Assembly (NCBI GenBank): GCA_026225475.1
Contig: JAMFSU010000117.1
Coordinates: forward strand, 1-48,425
Length of the DNA: 48,425 nt
Direction: 5' to 3'
Source of the DNA: Duganella sp.
Lineage (GTDB): Bacteria; Pseudomonadota; Gammaproteobacteria; Burkholderiales; Burkholderiaceae_D
Shown here: positions 11,283 to 19,601 of the stretch, piece after piece
How the letters are laid out: each line of letters starts with the position of its first letter
Position numbering within the stretch: position 1 is the stretch's first letter
Translations under genes and position numbers: made by a program
Notes under the pieces: model-generated
Seen by the model: the letters and a program-made list of their open reading frames with translations, nothing else
Database searches by the model: none
Told to the model about the DNA's origin: nothing

Positions 11283-11330
11283 TAACTATTACTACTATGT
11301 ATATATATATACTTTTATATAAAACCTTAA
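11283..11330 (+). other. DnaA-trio-like motif and AT-rich unwinding stretch, unit 1
   Basis: GTTAACTATTACTACTATGT is followed by alternating TA and then ACTTTTATATAAAA. Read on the minus strand the triplets are TAG-TAG-TAA-TAG, the pattern of DnaA-trios next to a DnaA box. The first 30 bases are identical in unit 2. Confidence 0.7.
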
Positions 11331-11425
11331 AAACCGTTTTCTTCTTCTCTTCGCAGGATTCATCCAACATCAACGTCTGAAAAAATGGTCTCCTGGCAAG
11401 CTTACCGAAGGTGCATCGATTGACC

Positions 11426-11740
11426 TCATTCCAGCGAAATGGCATTTTCGACTTCAAGCACCAGATCCGATTCTGCGATTGCAACGCATGGCAAGATCCA
11501 ACCTTCTGCTTTTTCTTCTTTGGTCAATCCTGGCCATTCAATTTGATATTGAATCTTTCCTTGCTTCAACAAACACAAACAGGTCCTACATGTTCCATTA
11601 CGGCAAGAGCTCGGTAACCGAATTCGTGCTTGTAGTGCTGCATTAAGCAAAGATAACTGTGATGTTGACTCAAATGCCAAACCTGAAGGCTGGATGAAGA
11701 CCTTCCAGGCGTTTTTAGGGGCGTGTACGTCCGTAACCAT
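11426..11740 (-). CDS. 2Fe-2S ferredoxin
   Basis: This 104-residue plant-type ferredoxin carries the cluster ligands C46-x4-C51-x2-C54 (SSCRNGTCRTCLC) and C85 (WILPCVA). It would pass electrons to an oxygenase or reductase, but no partner enzyme is nearby. It lies alone between the two origin units, transcribed toward unit 1, with its start 120 bp from unit 2. Its tight placement means its promoter and the origin control region may overlap. It resembles the stand-alone or C-terminal ferredoxin domains of reductases rather than the Isc ferredoxin. Confidence 0.9.
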   Translation of the reverse strand: MVTDVHAPKNAWKVFIQPSGLAFESTSQLSLLNAALQARIRLPSSCRNGTCRTCLCLLKQGKIQYQIEWPGLTKEEKAEGWILPCVAIAESDLVLEVENAISLE

Positions 11741-11860
11741 GACTTTTTTCCATTTGGCAGTGACGGGGTTTTAAAAGCGTCTGTGTTCGATTGTAGCGAT
11801 CTGAGTGAATAACATCGGTTTAAGCAAAATTATTACCAAATGACAATATTTTCACAGTGC

Positions 11861-12090
11861 CTGTGGATAACTCTCTGTATATCGCGGGCACCAATTGTGG
11901 GTAACTGAGTAGTTTTCCACAGTCGTATTTTCTATCCAATAATTATTCTTTTGCTATACAAGGCTTACCAAGCAGTTATCTTTTCTGTAAACACTTGATT
12001 CCATTTAGGTTTACCTAGTTATCCACAGAAAAGCACCTGTGTTAACTATTACTACTATGTATATATATAAACATTTAATATAAAACCCAA
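11861..12090 (+). other. oriC: Replication origin unit 2 (oriC copy 2)
   Basis: This is a direct repeat of 11101-11330 at a constant offset of 760 bp, by eye about 80 percent identical from 11931 on. DnaA boxes: TGTGGATAA 11862-11870 (perfect), TGTGGGTAA 11896-11904 (one mismatch), TTTTCCACA 11913-11921 (variant), TTATCCACA 12019-12027 (perfect). The same spacer, triplet motif and AT run follow. A TTTTCACA just upstream (11849) is another weak box. The 11741-12144 gap holds this unit and no gene. Confidence 0.85.
12043..12090 (+). other. DnaA-trio-like motif and AT-rich unwinding stretch, unit 2
   Basis: TAACTATTACTACTATGT and the following TA run are identical to unit 1. The flanking DNA after about 12087 shows no similarity, so the duplication ends with the unwinding element. 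This suggests that it marks the functional limit. Confidence 0.7.
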
Positions 12091-12144
12091 ACAAAGGCAT
12101 ATCCCGAAAAGCCAGTGGAAAAGTACCAAAAAGACAAGTTGTAT

Positions 12145-13023
12145 TCAATGCCAAACGTCTTGCAGCAAGCTGAACACGGCATCAATTGCCGGTTCATGAC
12201 GGCGTTTCTCCAAGGTAACGAAAGTCAACTCCGTTGATAACGCCACAGCATCGGCAATCACCAGGCCATGTGCATGCGCCTGACTCAAGGCAATCGATTC
12301 GCGTGCCAGCGATAGACCAACGCCAGACTTCACCAAATCCAGCATCGATGATTCTTGATCGACCAACGCAACGGCATTGGGCGTCAGCTTTAATTCGCCA
12401 AACACCTTGTCGAGCAATCGATGATGCGCTGACTCTGGCGGCGTCCAGATCCATGGCAATTGCGCCAATTCACGCCAGCCCTTGCCAGCAACGCGCTTTT
12501 TCCAGCCGGCTGGACCAATCACGTTGTAGGTGAAATGGGTCAAGCTGCGATAGTGGAAACCTTTGCCAGGATTGCCGAGGAAGAAGCCGACATCGAGTTC
12601 ACCGGCCTTGACCTGTTGCAGCACGGAACCGGACATGTGGTGTTGAAGACGTGTGGATAGTTGCGGATAACGTTCGACCAAGACCTTCAGAAAGCTACCC
12701 AGACGAATGAATTCAGGATCGAGGATGGTGCCGATAGCCAGGCTGCCACTGACCTGATCGAGCTGATGCAAGGCGTCGGCATGCTGGCGAAATTCCTGCA
12801 GGCTTTGCAATACCTTTTCTGCCACCGGAAGCAGCTTGGCGCCATCATTGGTCAAGCGCATACCGGCATTGGTGCGTACGAACAGTTGCAGATTCAGGCG
12901 CTCCTGCAAGGTCTTGATCTGCAGGCTGACCGCAGGTTGGGTGACATGCAGGATGATCGCGGCGCGGGTCAGATTGCCTTCTTGTGCCACGACGACAAAT
13001 GCGCGTAATTGTGTCAAATCCAT
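12145..13023 (-). CDS. LysR-family regulator, likely controlling mmsA and the GMC oxidoreductase
   Basis: The 292 residues begin MDLTQLRAFVVVAQEGNLTR with the helix-turn-helix AAIILHVTQPAVSLQIKTLQ (about 18-45), then an effector-binding domain. It is divergent from mmsA, with 198 bp between the two start codons. This lysR/mmsA/GMC arrangement is the one known for 3-hydroxypropionate degradation in Pseudomonas denitrificans, where LysR proteins induce hpdH and mmsA in response to 3-hydroxypropionate. The same role is inferred here. A GTTATTA/TAATAAC inverted pair (13078-13114) in the gap is a possible operator. Confidence 0.9.
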   Translation of the reverse strand: MDLTQLRAFVVVAQEGNLTRAAIILHVTQPAVSLQIKTLQERLNLQLFVRTNAGMRLTNDGAKLLPVAEKVLQSLQEFRQHADALHQLDQVSGSLAIGTILDPEFIRLGSFLKVLVERYPQLSTRLQHHMSGSVLQQVKAGELDVGFFLGNPGKGFHYRSLTHFTYNVIGPAGWKKRVAGKGWRELAQLPWIWTPPESAHHRLLDKVFGELKLTPNAVALVDQESSMLDLVKSGVGLSLARESIALSQAHAHGLVIADAVALSTELTFVTLEKRRHEPAIDAVFSLLQDVWH

Positions 13024-13077
13024 GGTTAATTTAGCTTAACTACCTTGTTCATGATGATGGTTTCGTTGTATTTGATA

Positions 13078-13114
13078 GGTTATTAGTATTTCTTATATTG
13101 GTGTTGATAATAAC
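13078..13114. promoter_or_regulatory. Possible LysR operator between lysR and mmsA
   Basis: GTTATTA (13078-13084) and TAATAAC (13108-13114) are perfect complements separated by 23 bases in an AT-rich intergenic region. The location suits a LysR site. The spacing is longer than the typical T-N11-A box, so this is tentative. Confidence 0.3.
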
Positions 13115-13221
13115 TGATTGGATAGCGGTGCTAGATGGCTATATTCTCCTAAAACCAGTCAATTTTGCTAATAAATTGGCCTTATCTATAAATGCTGTTC
13201 AATACCACCAAAGGAATGCTT

Positions 13222-14739
13222 ATGACTGCCGCGAATTCGACGATTCAACATTTCATCAATGGCCGTGTGACGCCATCGAGCAGTGGACGTACACAGGATG
13301 TGTTCAACCCGGCCACTGGCAATGTGGCGGCGCAGGTGGTGTTGGCCTCGACCGAAGAAGTCAATGCCACTGTTGCGGCTGCCAGCGCTGCTGCACCAGC
13401 GTGGGCGGAGACGGCGCCATTGAAGCGGGCGCGCGTGTTGTTCAAGTTCAAGGAATTGATCGAACGCCATCAGGATGACCTGGCGGCGGCGATTACCCGC
13501 GAGCATGGCAAAGTGTTTTCGGATGCCAAGGGCGAAGTCACGCGTGGCCTGGAAGTCGTTGAATTTGCTTGTGGCGTACCGCAACTTTTGAAAACGCAAT
13601 TTACCGATAACATCGGTGGTGGCATCGACAACTGGAATTTGCGCCAACCGCTCGGAGTGACGGCAGGAATTACGCCATTCAATTTTCCGGTGATGGTGCC
13701 GCTGTGGATGGCACCGTTGGCGATTGCCACTGGCAACAGCTTCATTCTCAAGCCGTCGGAACGCGATCCCTCGCCGTCGCTGATGCTGGCTGACCTGTTC
13801 CAGCGTGCCGGTTTGCCGGATGGTGTCTTCAACGTAGTGCAAGGTGACAAGGTGGCAGTGGATGCCTTGTTGCAGCATCCCGAGGTTCAAGCGATTTCGT
13901 TTGTCGGTTCGACCCCGATTGCAGAATATATTTATAGCCAGGCGAGCAAGCGTGCGGGCACCTATCCATTGCGGGCGCAGGCGCTGGGCGGCGCCAAGAA
14001 TCATCTGGTGGTGATGCCGGACGCCAATTTGGAGCAAGCTGTGGATGCCTTGATCGGTGCCGCTTACGGATCAGCCGGAGAGCGCTGCATGGCGATTTCG
14101 GTGGCGGTGGCGGTCGGCAGTGTGGGGGACAAGTTGGTCGAAGCGTTGATTCCGCGCGTGAAGGCATTGAAAATCATGAACGGCATGGAGCCGGATGCAG
14201 AAATGGGGCCATTGGTCACTGCAGCCCATAAGAGCAAGGTAGAAGGCTACATTGATGCTGGCGTGCAGGCTGGTGCCAGTTTGCTGGTGGATGGTCGTGG
14301 CCATACCGTAGCGGGCCATGAAAAGGGGTTTTTCGTTGGTGGTACCCTGTTCGATCACGTCACACCCGAAATGACGATTTATAAGGAAGAAATTTTCGGG
14401 CCTGTGTTGTGCATTGTGCGTGTACCTGATTTCGCCGAAGCGGTGCGCCTAATCAATGCCCATGAATATGGCAACGGTGTGTCGTTGTTCACTGCCGATG
14501 GCAATACCGCGCATGAATTTTCGCGGCGCATCCAGGTGGGCATGGTGGGCATCAATGTACCGATTCCGGTGCCGATGGCATGGCATTCGTTTGGCGGCTG
14601 GAAGCGCTCGTTGTTTGGCGATACCCATGCCTATGGCGAAGAAGGCATCAAGTTCTATACGCGCTACAAATCGATCATGCAGCGCTGGTCGGCAACCATT
14701 GGCAAGGGGGCGGAGTTCACCATGCCGGTGGCCAAGTAA
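13222..14739 (+). CDS. mmsA: CoA-acylating methylmalonate-semialdehyde dehydrogenase
   Basis: It oxidises methylmalonate or malonate semialdehyde to propionyl- or acetyl-CoA with NAD and CoA. The 505 residues show the aldehyde-dehydrogenase fold with [20 protein letters not shown] and KPSERDPS (cofactor site), [13 protein letters not shown], and the catalytic cysteine in [11 protein letters not shown]. The RCMAIS context is typical for MmsA rather than ordinary aldehyde dehydrogenases. I chose the ATG at 13222 because AAGGA lies six bases upstream; an earlier in-frame ATG at 13192 lacks a site. A GMC oxidoreductase follows 47 bp downstream, probably in one operon that makes and consumes a semialdehyde. 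Confidence 0.94.
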   Translation: MTAANSTIQHFINGRVTPSSSGRTQDVFNPATGNVAAQVVLASTEEVNATVAAASAAAPAWAETAPLKRARVLFKFKELIERHQDDLAAAITREHGKVFSDAKGEVTRGLEVVEFACGVPQLLKTQFTDNIGGGIDNWNLRQPLGVTAGITPFNFPVMVPLWMAPLAIATGNSFILKPSERDPSPSLMLADLFQRAGLPDGVFNVVQGDKVAVDALLQHPEVQAISFVGSTPIAEYIYSQASKRAGTYPLRAQALGGAKNHLVVMPDANLEQAVDALIGAAYGSAGERCMAISVAVAVGSVGDKLVEALIPRVKALKIMNGMEPDAEMGPLVTAAHKSKVEGYIDAGVQAGASLLVDGRGHTVAGHEKGFFVGGTLFDHVTPEMTIYKEEIFGPVLCIVRVPDFAEAVRLINAHEYGNGVSLFTADGNTAHEFSRRIQVGMVGINVPIPVPMAWHSFGGWKRSLFGDTHAYGEEGIKFYTRYKSIMQRWSATIGKGAEFTMPVAK

Positions 14740-14786
14740 AACGGGTTTGCAGCAGACAGTAGCTAATTAAAATAAATGGAGACAGC

Positions 14787-16424
14787 ATGGAGTCAGCGGG
14801 TAAATACGATTACATCATCATTGGTGCCGGTACCGCCGGCTGTGTGCTGGCCAATCGCCTCAGTCGTGATCGCGACGTCAAGGTGTTACTGATTGAGGCC
14901 GGAGCCAAGGATGATTACCTCTGGATTCATATTCCGGTCGGCTATCTGTACTGCATCAACAATCCGCGCACCGATTGGCTCTATCGCACCGAAGCCGATG
15001 CTGGCCTGAACGGCCGCAGTTTGATTTATCCGCGTGGCAAGGTCTTGGGCGGTAGTTCTTCGATCAATGGCATGATTTACATGCGTGGTCAGGCCCGTGA
15101 CTACGATGAGTGGGCGCAGTTGAGCGGTGACGCCAGTTGGCGTTGGGAAAATATCCTGCCGTTGTTCAAGAAAAGTGAAGACCACTACAGGGGCGCCGAT
15201 GCATTCCATGGCGTCGGTGGTGAATGGCGGGTAGAGAAACAAAGGCTGTCGTGGGAAATTCTCGATGCCTTCCGCGATGCGGCCGCTGAAGTCGGTATTC
15301 CCAAGATCGATGACTTCAACCGTGGCGACAATGCCGGCAGCAGCTATTTCGATGTCAATCAAAAACGCGGTATCCGTTGGAATGCGTCCAAGGCCTTTTT
15401 AAGACCGGCGATGAAAACCGGTAATCTCGATATCATGACCGGTTCGCATGTCAAACGTTTGCGCATCGAGCAAAGTGAATCCGGGCCAGTCTGTGTCGGC
15501 GTTGAATTCACTGGCGGTGGCCGCGAGTGGTATGCCCAAGCCAGTCGTGAAACCATCCTCGCAGCCGGTGCCATCGGCTCGCCGCAATTGCTGCAATTGT
15601 CCGGTATTGGTCCGGCCGCGTTGTTGCAGCAATACCAGATTGCGGTGGTCAAAGACCTGCCCGGCGTGGGCGAGAATTTGCAAGATCATTTGCAGATCCG
15701 CACGGCGTTCAAGGTCAAGGGCGCCAAGACGCTCAATACGATGGCGGACAATTGGTTTGGCAAGATAAAGATCGGCCTGCAATACGCCTGCTCGCAAAGC
15801 GGGCCGATGTCGATGGCGCCGTCGCAGTTGGGCTTGTTTGCCAAGTCTGATCCGTTACAAGCCAGCGCCAATCTGGAATATCACGTACAACCTTTATCGC
15901 TGGAAAAATTTGGCGATCCGCTGCATCCATTTCCGGCATTCACTGCCAGTGTCTGTAATTTACGACCAACTTCGCGCGGCCATGTACGGCTGGGTTCGGC
16001 AGATGGCCTGGCAGCACCCAAGATCACGCTCAACTATCTGAGTACCGAACAAGACCGCAAGGTAGCGGCCGAGTCACTCAAATTGACGCGTCGCATCGTT
16101 GCTGCACCTGCGCTACGTAAATATCAACCGGATGAATGCAAGCCTGGTGTGAGTTATCAAACCGAAGAAGAGTTGTATCGGGCTGCTGGTGAAATTGGGA
16201 CGACCATTTTCCACCCAGTTGGCACTTGCAAGATGGGACGTACCGATGATGCAAGCGCGGTCGTCGACAGCGACTTGCGCGTGCGCGGCGTGGCAGGTTT
16301 GCGCGTGGTGGATGCTTCTGTCATGCCGACCATCACCTCGGGCAATACCAATTCACCGACCTTGATGATTGCCGAGAAAGCGGCTGAACTGATCCGTCAG
16401 GCACGCAAAAACCAGATTCTGTAG
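14787..16424 (+). CDS. GMC-family FAD oxidoreductase (candidate 3-hydroxypropionate dehydrogenase)
   Basis: This 545-residue FAD enzyme oxidises an alcohol to an aldehyde. Visible are the N-terminal dinucleotide fold DYIIIGAGTAGCVLANRLS (7-25), GMC signature 1 (GKVLGGSSSINGMIYMRG, about 83-100), signature 2 (AGAIGSPQLLQLSGIG, near 255-270), and the C-terminal catalytic region FHPVGTCKMG plus NTNSPTLMIAEKAAE. General annotation would be choline dehydrogenase-like, but no bet genes are nearby. Linkage to mmsA and a LysR gene matches the hpdH-mmsA system for 3-hydroxypropionate, whose dehydrogenase HpdH is a GMC protein. The substrate assignment is inferred. Confidence 0.9.
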   Translation: MESAGKYDYIIIGAGTAGCVLANRLSRDRDVKVLLIEAGAKDDYLWIHIPVGYLYCINNPRTDWLYRTEADAGLNGRSLIYPRGKVLGGSSSINGMIYMRGQARDYDEWAQLSGDASWRWENILPLFKKSEDHYRGADAFHGVGGEWRVEKQRLSWEILDAFRDAAAEVGIPKIDDFNRGDNAGSSYFDVNQKRGIRWNASKAFLRPAMKTGNLDIMTGSHVKRLRIEQSESGPVCVGVEFTGGGREWYAQASRETILAAGAIGSPQLLQLSGIGPAALLQQYQIAVVKDLPGVGENLQDHLQIRTAFKVKGAKTLNTMADNWFGKIKIGLQYACSQSGPMSMAPSQLGLFAKSDPLQASANLEYHVQPLSLEKFGDPLHPFPAFTASVCNLRPTSRGHVRLGSADGLAAPKITLNYLSTEQDRKVAAESLKLTRRIVAAPALRKYQPDECKPGVSYQTEEELYRAAGEIGTTIFHPVGTCKMGRTDDASAVVDSDLRVRGVAGLRVVDASVMPTITSGNTNSPTLMIAEKAAELIRQARKNQIL

Positions 16425-16521
16425 CACTGCAGCAAAAGAGACTCCAGAATCTCGGGATACGGTGTTTATACGTATTGTAGGATTGGTACGACTCGGCTAC
16501 TATGCGCCAGATATCAAGCAG

Positions 16522-16541
16522 GTTGATGACGTGTTATCAAC
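16522..16541. promoter_or_regulatory. Palindrome upstream of the ABC transporter operon
   Basis: GTTGAT and ATCAAC are perfect complements around an eight-base centre, about 150 bp before the first ABC gene and followed by an AT-rich tract (16545-16575). It may be an operator or part of the promoter of this operon. The 263-bp gap contains no gene. Confidence 0.35.
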
Positions 16542-16687
16542 TATGTTTATAACAATAAATAAAAATATTAAAGAATCACGCATCAAAGTAATTCGTTGCA
16601 AGCGCCACAAGCGCTGTGTAATTTCTGGTTACTCAGGGCGGCCTTACGAACAACACGTAGGGTAATGATGAGAAGAAAAGAGACACT

Positions 16688-17461
16688 ATGACGGATGTCA
16701 TTCTGGAGACAAAAAACCTGACGAAGGAATTCAAGGGTTTTACGGCAGTAAGCAAGGTCAACCTGCAGGTTCAACGTGGCCATATCCATGCGTTGATCGG
16801 GCCCAACGGCGCTGGCAAGACGACTTGTTTCAATCTGTTGACCAAATTTTTGGTACCGACCTCAGGCCAGATTCTATTCAATGGCAAAGACATCACGATG
16901 GACGCTCCGGCGCAGATTGCGCGTCAGGGCATCATCCGCTCGTTTCAGATTTCGGCTGTGTTCCCGCACTTGAGTGTGATGGAAAATGTGCGCATCGGTT
17001 TGCAGCGCACGCTCGGCACGTCGTTCCATTTCTGGAAAAGCGGCGACAGTCTGAAGCAGCTTAACGACCGTGCCATGGCCTTGCTGGAAGAAGTGGATTT
17101 GACCAGCTTTGCCGACACCATCACGGTGGATTTGCCCTATGGCCGCAAGCGCGCATTGGAAATCGCCACGACGCTGGCGATGGAACCGGAACTGATGCTG
17201 CTCGATGAACCTACGCAAGGCATGGGTCACGAAGACGTCGATCGCGTCACAGCGCTGATCAAGAAAGTCTCGGTGGGACGCACCATTCTGATGGTCGAAC
17301 ACAATATGAATGTGATCTCCGGCATCTGCGATCGCATCAGCGTGTTGCAGCGCGGCGCCATGCTGGCCGAAGGCACCTATGAAGAGGTATCAAAGAACCC
17401 GCAAGTGATGGAAGCCTATATGGGCACCACCGCCGGCGCGCTGGAAGGAGCCCACGGATGA
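16688..17461 (+). CDS. Branched-chain-type ABC transporter ATP-binding protein (LivG-like)
   Basis: This is one of two cytoplasmic ATPases of a high-affinity importer of the branched-chain amino acid/amide (HAAT) type. The 257 residues have Walker A GPNGAGKT (38-45), a Q-loop in IRSFQISAVFPHLSVMENV, a degenerate signature DLPYGRKRALEIATTLAM (a normal LivG form), Walker B LMLLDEPTQGMG, and the C-terminal EAYMG motif of LivG proteins. It overlaps the next ATPase gene by four bases (ATGA), so both are translated together. Confidence 0.93.
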   Translation: MTDVILETKNLTKEFKGFTAVSKVNLQVQRGHIHALIGPNGAGKTTCFNLLTKFLVPTSGQILFNGKDITMDAPAQIARQGIIRSFQISAVFPHLSVMENVRIGLQRTLGTSFHFWKSGDSLKQLNDRAMALLEEVDLTSFADTITVDLPYGRKRALEIATTLAMEPELMLLDEPTQGMGHEDVDRVTALIKKVSVGRTILMVEHNMNVISGICDRISVLQRGAMLAEGTYEEVSKNPQVMEAYMGTTAGALEGAHG

Positions 17462-18213
17462 GCACGGCAACCATGCAACAAGCGAGTGTTGGGACAGTGG
17501 GCGGCGCAGTACCGGCATTGGCGATTTCGAATCTGCAATCCTGGTATGGCGAGTCGCATATCCTGCACAACGTTGATCTGAGCGTGAACCAGGGAGAAGT
17601 CGTCACGCTGTTGGGTCGCAATGGTGCCGGCCGTACCACCACCTTGCGCTCGATCATGGGTCTGGTTGGTGCGCGCAAGGGCTCGATCAAGATCAACGGC
17701 AATGAAACCATTGCTATGCCAACCTACAAGATTGCGCATCAGGGTATTGGTTATTGTCCGGAAGAACGGGGTATCTTTTCATCGCTGTCGACCGAAGAAA
17801 ATCTGATGTTGCCGCCATTCGTTTCGAAGACGGATAAAGGCATGTCAGTAGAAGAAATCTACGACATGTTTCCCAACCTCAAGGAACGCCGCAACAGCCA
17901 GGGTACCCGTTTGTCGGGGGGCGAACAGCAGATGCTGGCAGTCGCGCGCATCTTGCGCACCGGGGCGCGTTTGCTGCTGCTCGATGAAATTTCCGAAGGG
18001 CTGGCACCGGTAATTGTGCAAACCTTGGCGCGCATGATTACCACGCTCAAGGCTAAGGGTTACACCATCGTGATGGTCGAGCAAAACTTCCGTTTTGCAG
18101 CACCCTTGGCGGACCGTTTTTATGTGATGGAACACGGCCAGATCGTCGAGTCGTTCGCGGCCTCGGAACTGCAATCGAAGACGCAGAGACTCAATGAGTT
18201 GCTCGGCGTTTGA
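17458..18213 (+). CDS. Branched-chain-type ABC transporter ATP-binding protein (LivF-like)
   Basis: This is the second ATPase of the importer (251 residues). The signature LSGGEQQMLAVARIL and Walker B RLLLLDEISEGLAP are intact. The Walker A motif reads GRNGAGRTTT (53-62), with arginine (R59, codon CGT) where almost all ABC ATPases have the ATP-contacting lysine. DEISEGL also departs from the more common DEPSxGL. Both changes occur in some LivF-like proteins of betaproteobacteria, as far as I recall, so this is probably a natural subfamily and not a dead gene. It starts inside the end of livG. Confidence 0.92.
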   Translation: MSTATMQQASVGTVGGAVPALAISNLQSWYGESHILHNVDLSVNQGEVVTLLGRNGAGRTTTLRSIMGLVGARKGSIKINGNETIAMPTYKIAHQGIGYCPEERGIFSSLSTEENLMLPPFVSKTDKGMSVEEIYDMFPNLKERRNSQGTRLSGGEQQMLAVARILRTGARLLLLDEISEGLAPVIVQTLARMITTLKAKGYTIVMVEQNFRFAAPLADRFYVMEHGQIVESFAASELQSKTQRLNELLGV

Positions 18214-18259
18214 TACTGCTTATTTTTAGCGGGCTTTCGTAATAACAAAGGAGATGAAA

Positions 18260-19471
18260 ATGAAATTAAAAGCGATGTCACTTGCTGTGTCTGCTGCTGC
18301 GGCAGCATTCTCGTTTGCTGCACCGGCTTCGGCTCAGATCTCTGGAGACGTGATCAAGATTGGTTTTATTACCGATATCTCGGGTGTTTATTCCGATATC
18401 GACGGGCAGGGCGGCGCTGAAGCGATCAAGTTTGCGATTGCCGATATGGGCGGCGCCATCAATGGCAAGAAGATCGAACTGGTGGTCGCTGACCATCAAA
18501 ATAAGGCCGATGTGGCTGCCAGCAAAGCGCGCGAATGGTTTGACCAGCAAGGCGTGGACATGCTCATCGGTGGCACCAATTCCGGCACTGCACTGGCAAT
18601 GGCCAAGGTTGCTGCGGAAAAGAAACGCATCTTCATGGAAAACGGTGCAGGCTCTGCCCGTTTGACCAATGAAGAATGCTCGCCTTATACCGTCCACTAT
18701 GCCTACGACACTGTGGCATTGGCCAAGGGTACCGGTTCGGCAGTGGTCAAGCAGGGCGGCAAGAGCTGGTTCTTCCTGACCGCTGACTATGCGTTCGGTC
18801 ACTCGCTGGAAAGCGACACCAGCAACGTCGTCAAAGCCTCTGGCGGCACCGTGGTGGGTTCGGTCAAGCATCCGCTGGGCGCTTCCGACTTCTCCTCATT
18901 CATGTTGCAGGCGCAGGCTTCCAAGGCACAGATCATCGGTCTGGCCAATGCTGGTGGCGACTTCATCAATTCGGTCAAGGCAGCCAATGAATTCGGCGTC
19001 ACCAAGACCGCCAAACTGGCCGGTTTGCTGGTGTTCATCAATGATGTGCACTCACTGACACCGAAGCTCACGCAAGGCATGTATCTGACCGATAGCTGGT
19101 ATTGGGATACCAATGAAGAAACGCGCAAGTTCGCCAAGCGTTACTTCGAGAAGCAAAAGAAGATGCCATCGAGCCTGCAAGCTGCTGATTACTCGGCGGC
19201 GCTGCAATACCTGCAAGCGGTTAAGGCGGTTGGTTCTGATGATACTGAAAAGGTCATGGCGTATCTGCGCAAGACCAAGTTCAATGACGTGTACCAAAAG
19301 AATGGCTATCTGCGTGCCGATGGCCGTGTCGTGCATGACATGTATCTATATCAGGTCAAGACACCGGCCGAATCCAAGTATCCATGGGATTACTACAAGC
19401 TGGTGCAAACCATTCCTGGCGAACAGGCATGGACCACCAAGGCCGAATCGAAATGCGCGGCCTGGAAGTAA
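18260..19471 (+). CDS. Periplasmic substrate-binding protein of the ABC importer
   Basis: This 403-residue protein has a clear Sec signal peptide (MKLKAMSLAVS, an Ala-rich core, cleavage after PASAQ) followed by a type I periplasmic-binding fold (VIKIGFITDISGVYSDIDGQG at the N-terminus). I chose the ATG at 18260 because AAGGAG lies six bases upstream; the ATG at 18254 directly abuts that site. The family includes binding proteins for branched-chain amino acids, amides, urea and aromatic acids, so the ligand cannot be read from sequence. Position next to mmsA and the GMC gene suggests a small organic acid. Confidence 0.92.
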   Translation: MKLKAMSLAVSAAAAAFSFAAPASAQISGDVIKIGFITDISGVYSDIDGQGGAEAIKFAIADMGGAINGKKIELVVADHQNKADVAASKAREWFDQQGVDMLIGGTNSGTALAMAKVAAEKKRIFMENGAGSARLTNEECSPYTVHYAYDTVALAKGTGSAVVKQGGKSWFFLTADYAFGHSLESDTSNVVKASGGTVVGSVKHPLGASDFSSFMLQAQASKAQIIGLANAGGDFINSVKAANEFGVTKTAKLAGLLVFINDVHSLTPKLTQGMYLTDSWYWDTNEETRKFAKRYFEKQKKMPSSLQAADYSAALQYLQAVKAVGSDDTEKVMAYLRKTKFNDVYQKNGYLRADGRVVHDMYLYQVKTPAESKYPWDYYKLVQTIPGEQAWTTKAESKCAAWK

Positions 19472-19500
19472 TCCTGGTCATCGCTGCTTGATGCGCAAAG

Positions 19501-19538
19501 ATCTGTCATTTCTGTCCAGGCGGGAATGGCAGATTTTT
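19501..19538 (+). terminator. Terminator-like hairpin after the binding-protein gene
   Basis: ATCTGTCATT (19501-19510) pairs with AATGGCAGAT (19525-19534) with one G-T wobble across a 14-base loop, followed by a five-base T run. It lies between the binding protein and permease genes. Partial termination here would give more binding protein than permease. Confidence 0.65.
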
Positions 19539-19601
19539 GTTGGTGGGTGATGTAAACCCGACAGCCTGATGCTGCCGGACCAACAGAATGAATGAGTTTC
19601 T

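Larger units (their letters stand above)
11101..11330 (+). other. oriC: Replication origin unit 1 (oriC copy 1)
   Basis: DnaA boxes lie at 11102-11110 (TGTGGATAA, perfect), 11114-11122 (TGTGAATAA, perfect consensus), 11153-11161 (TTTTCCACA, variant) and 11259-11267 (TTATCCACA, perfect). The last box is followed by a short GC-richer spacer, then ACTATTACTACTATG (DnaA-trio-like triplets read on the opposite strand) and an AT run from 11300 to 11330. This order of box, spacer, trios and AT-rich DNA is that of the bacterial basal unwinding system. A perfect 9-bp inverted repeat (AAGCGTTTA/TAAACGCTT, 11210-11236) also lies inside. The 11082-11425 gap contains nothing else. Confidence 0.85.
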
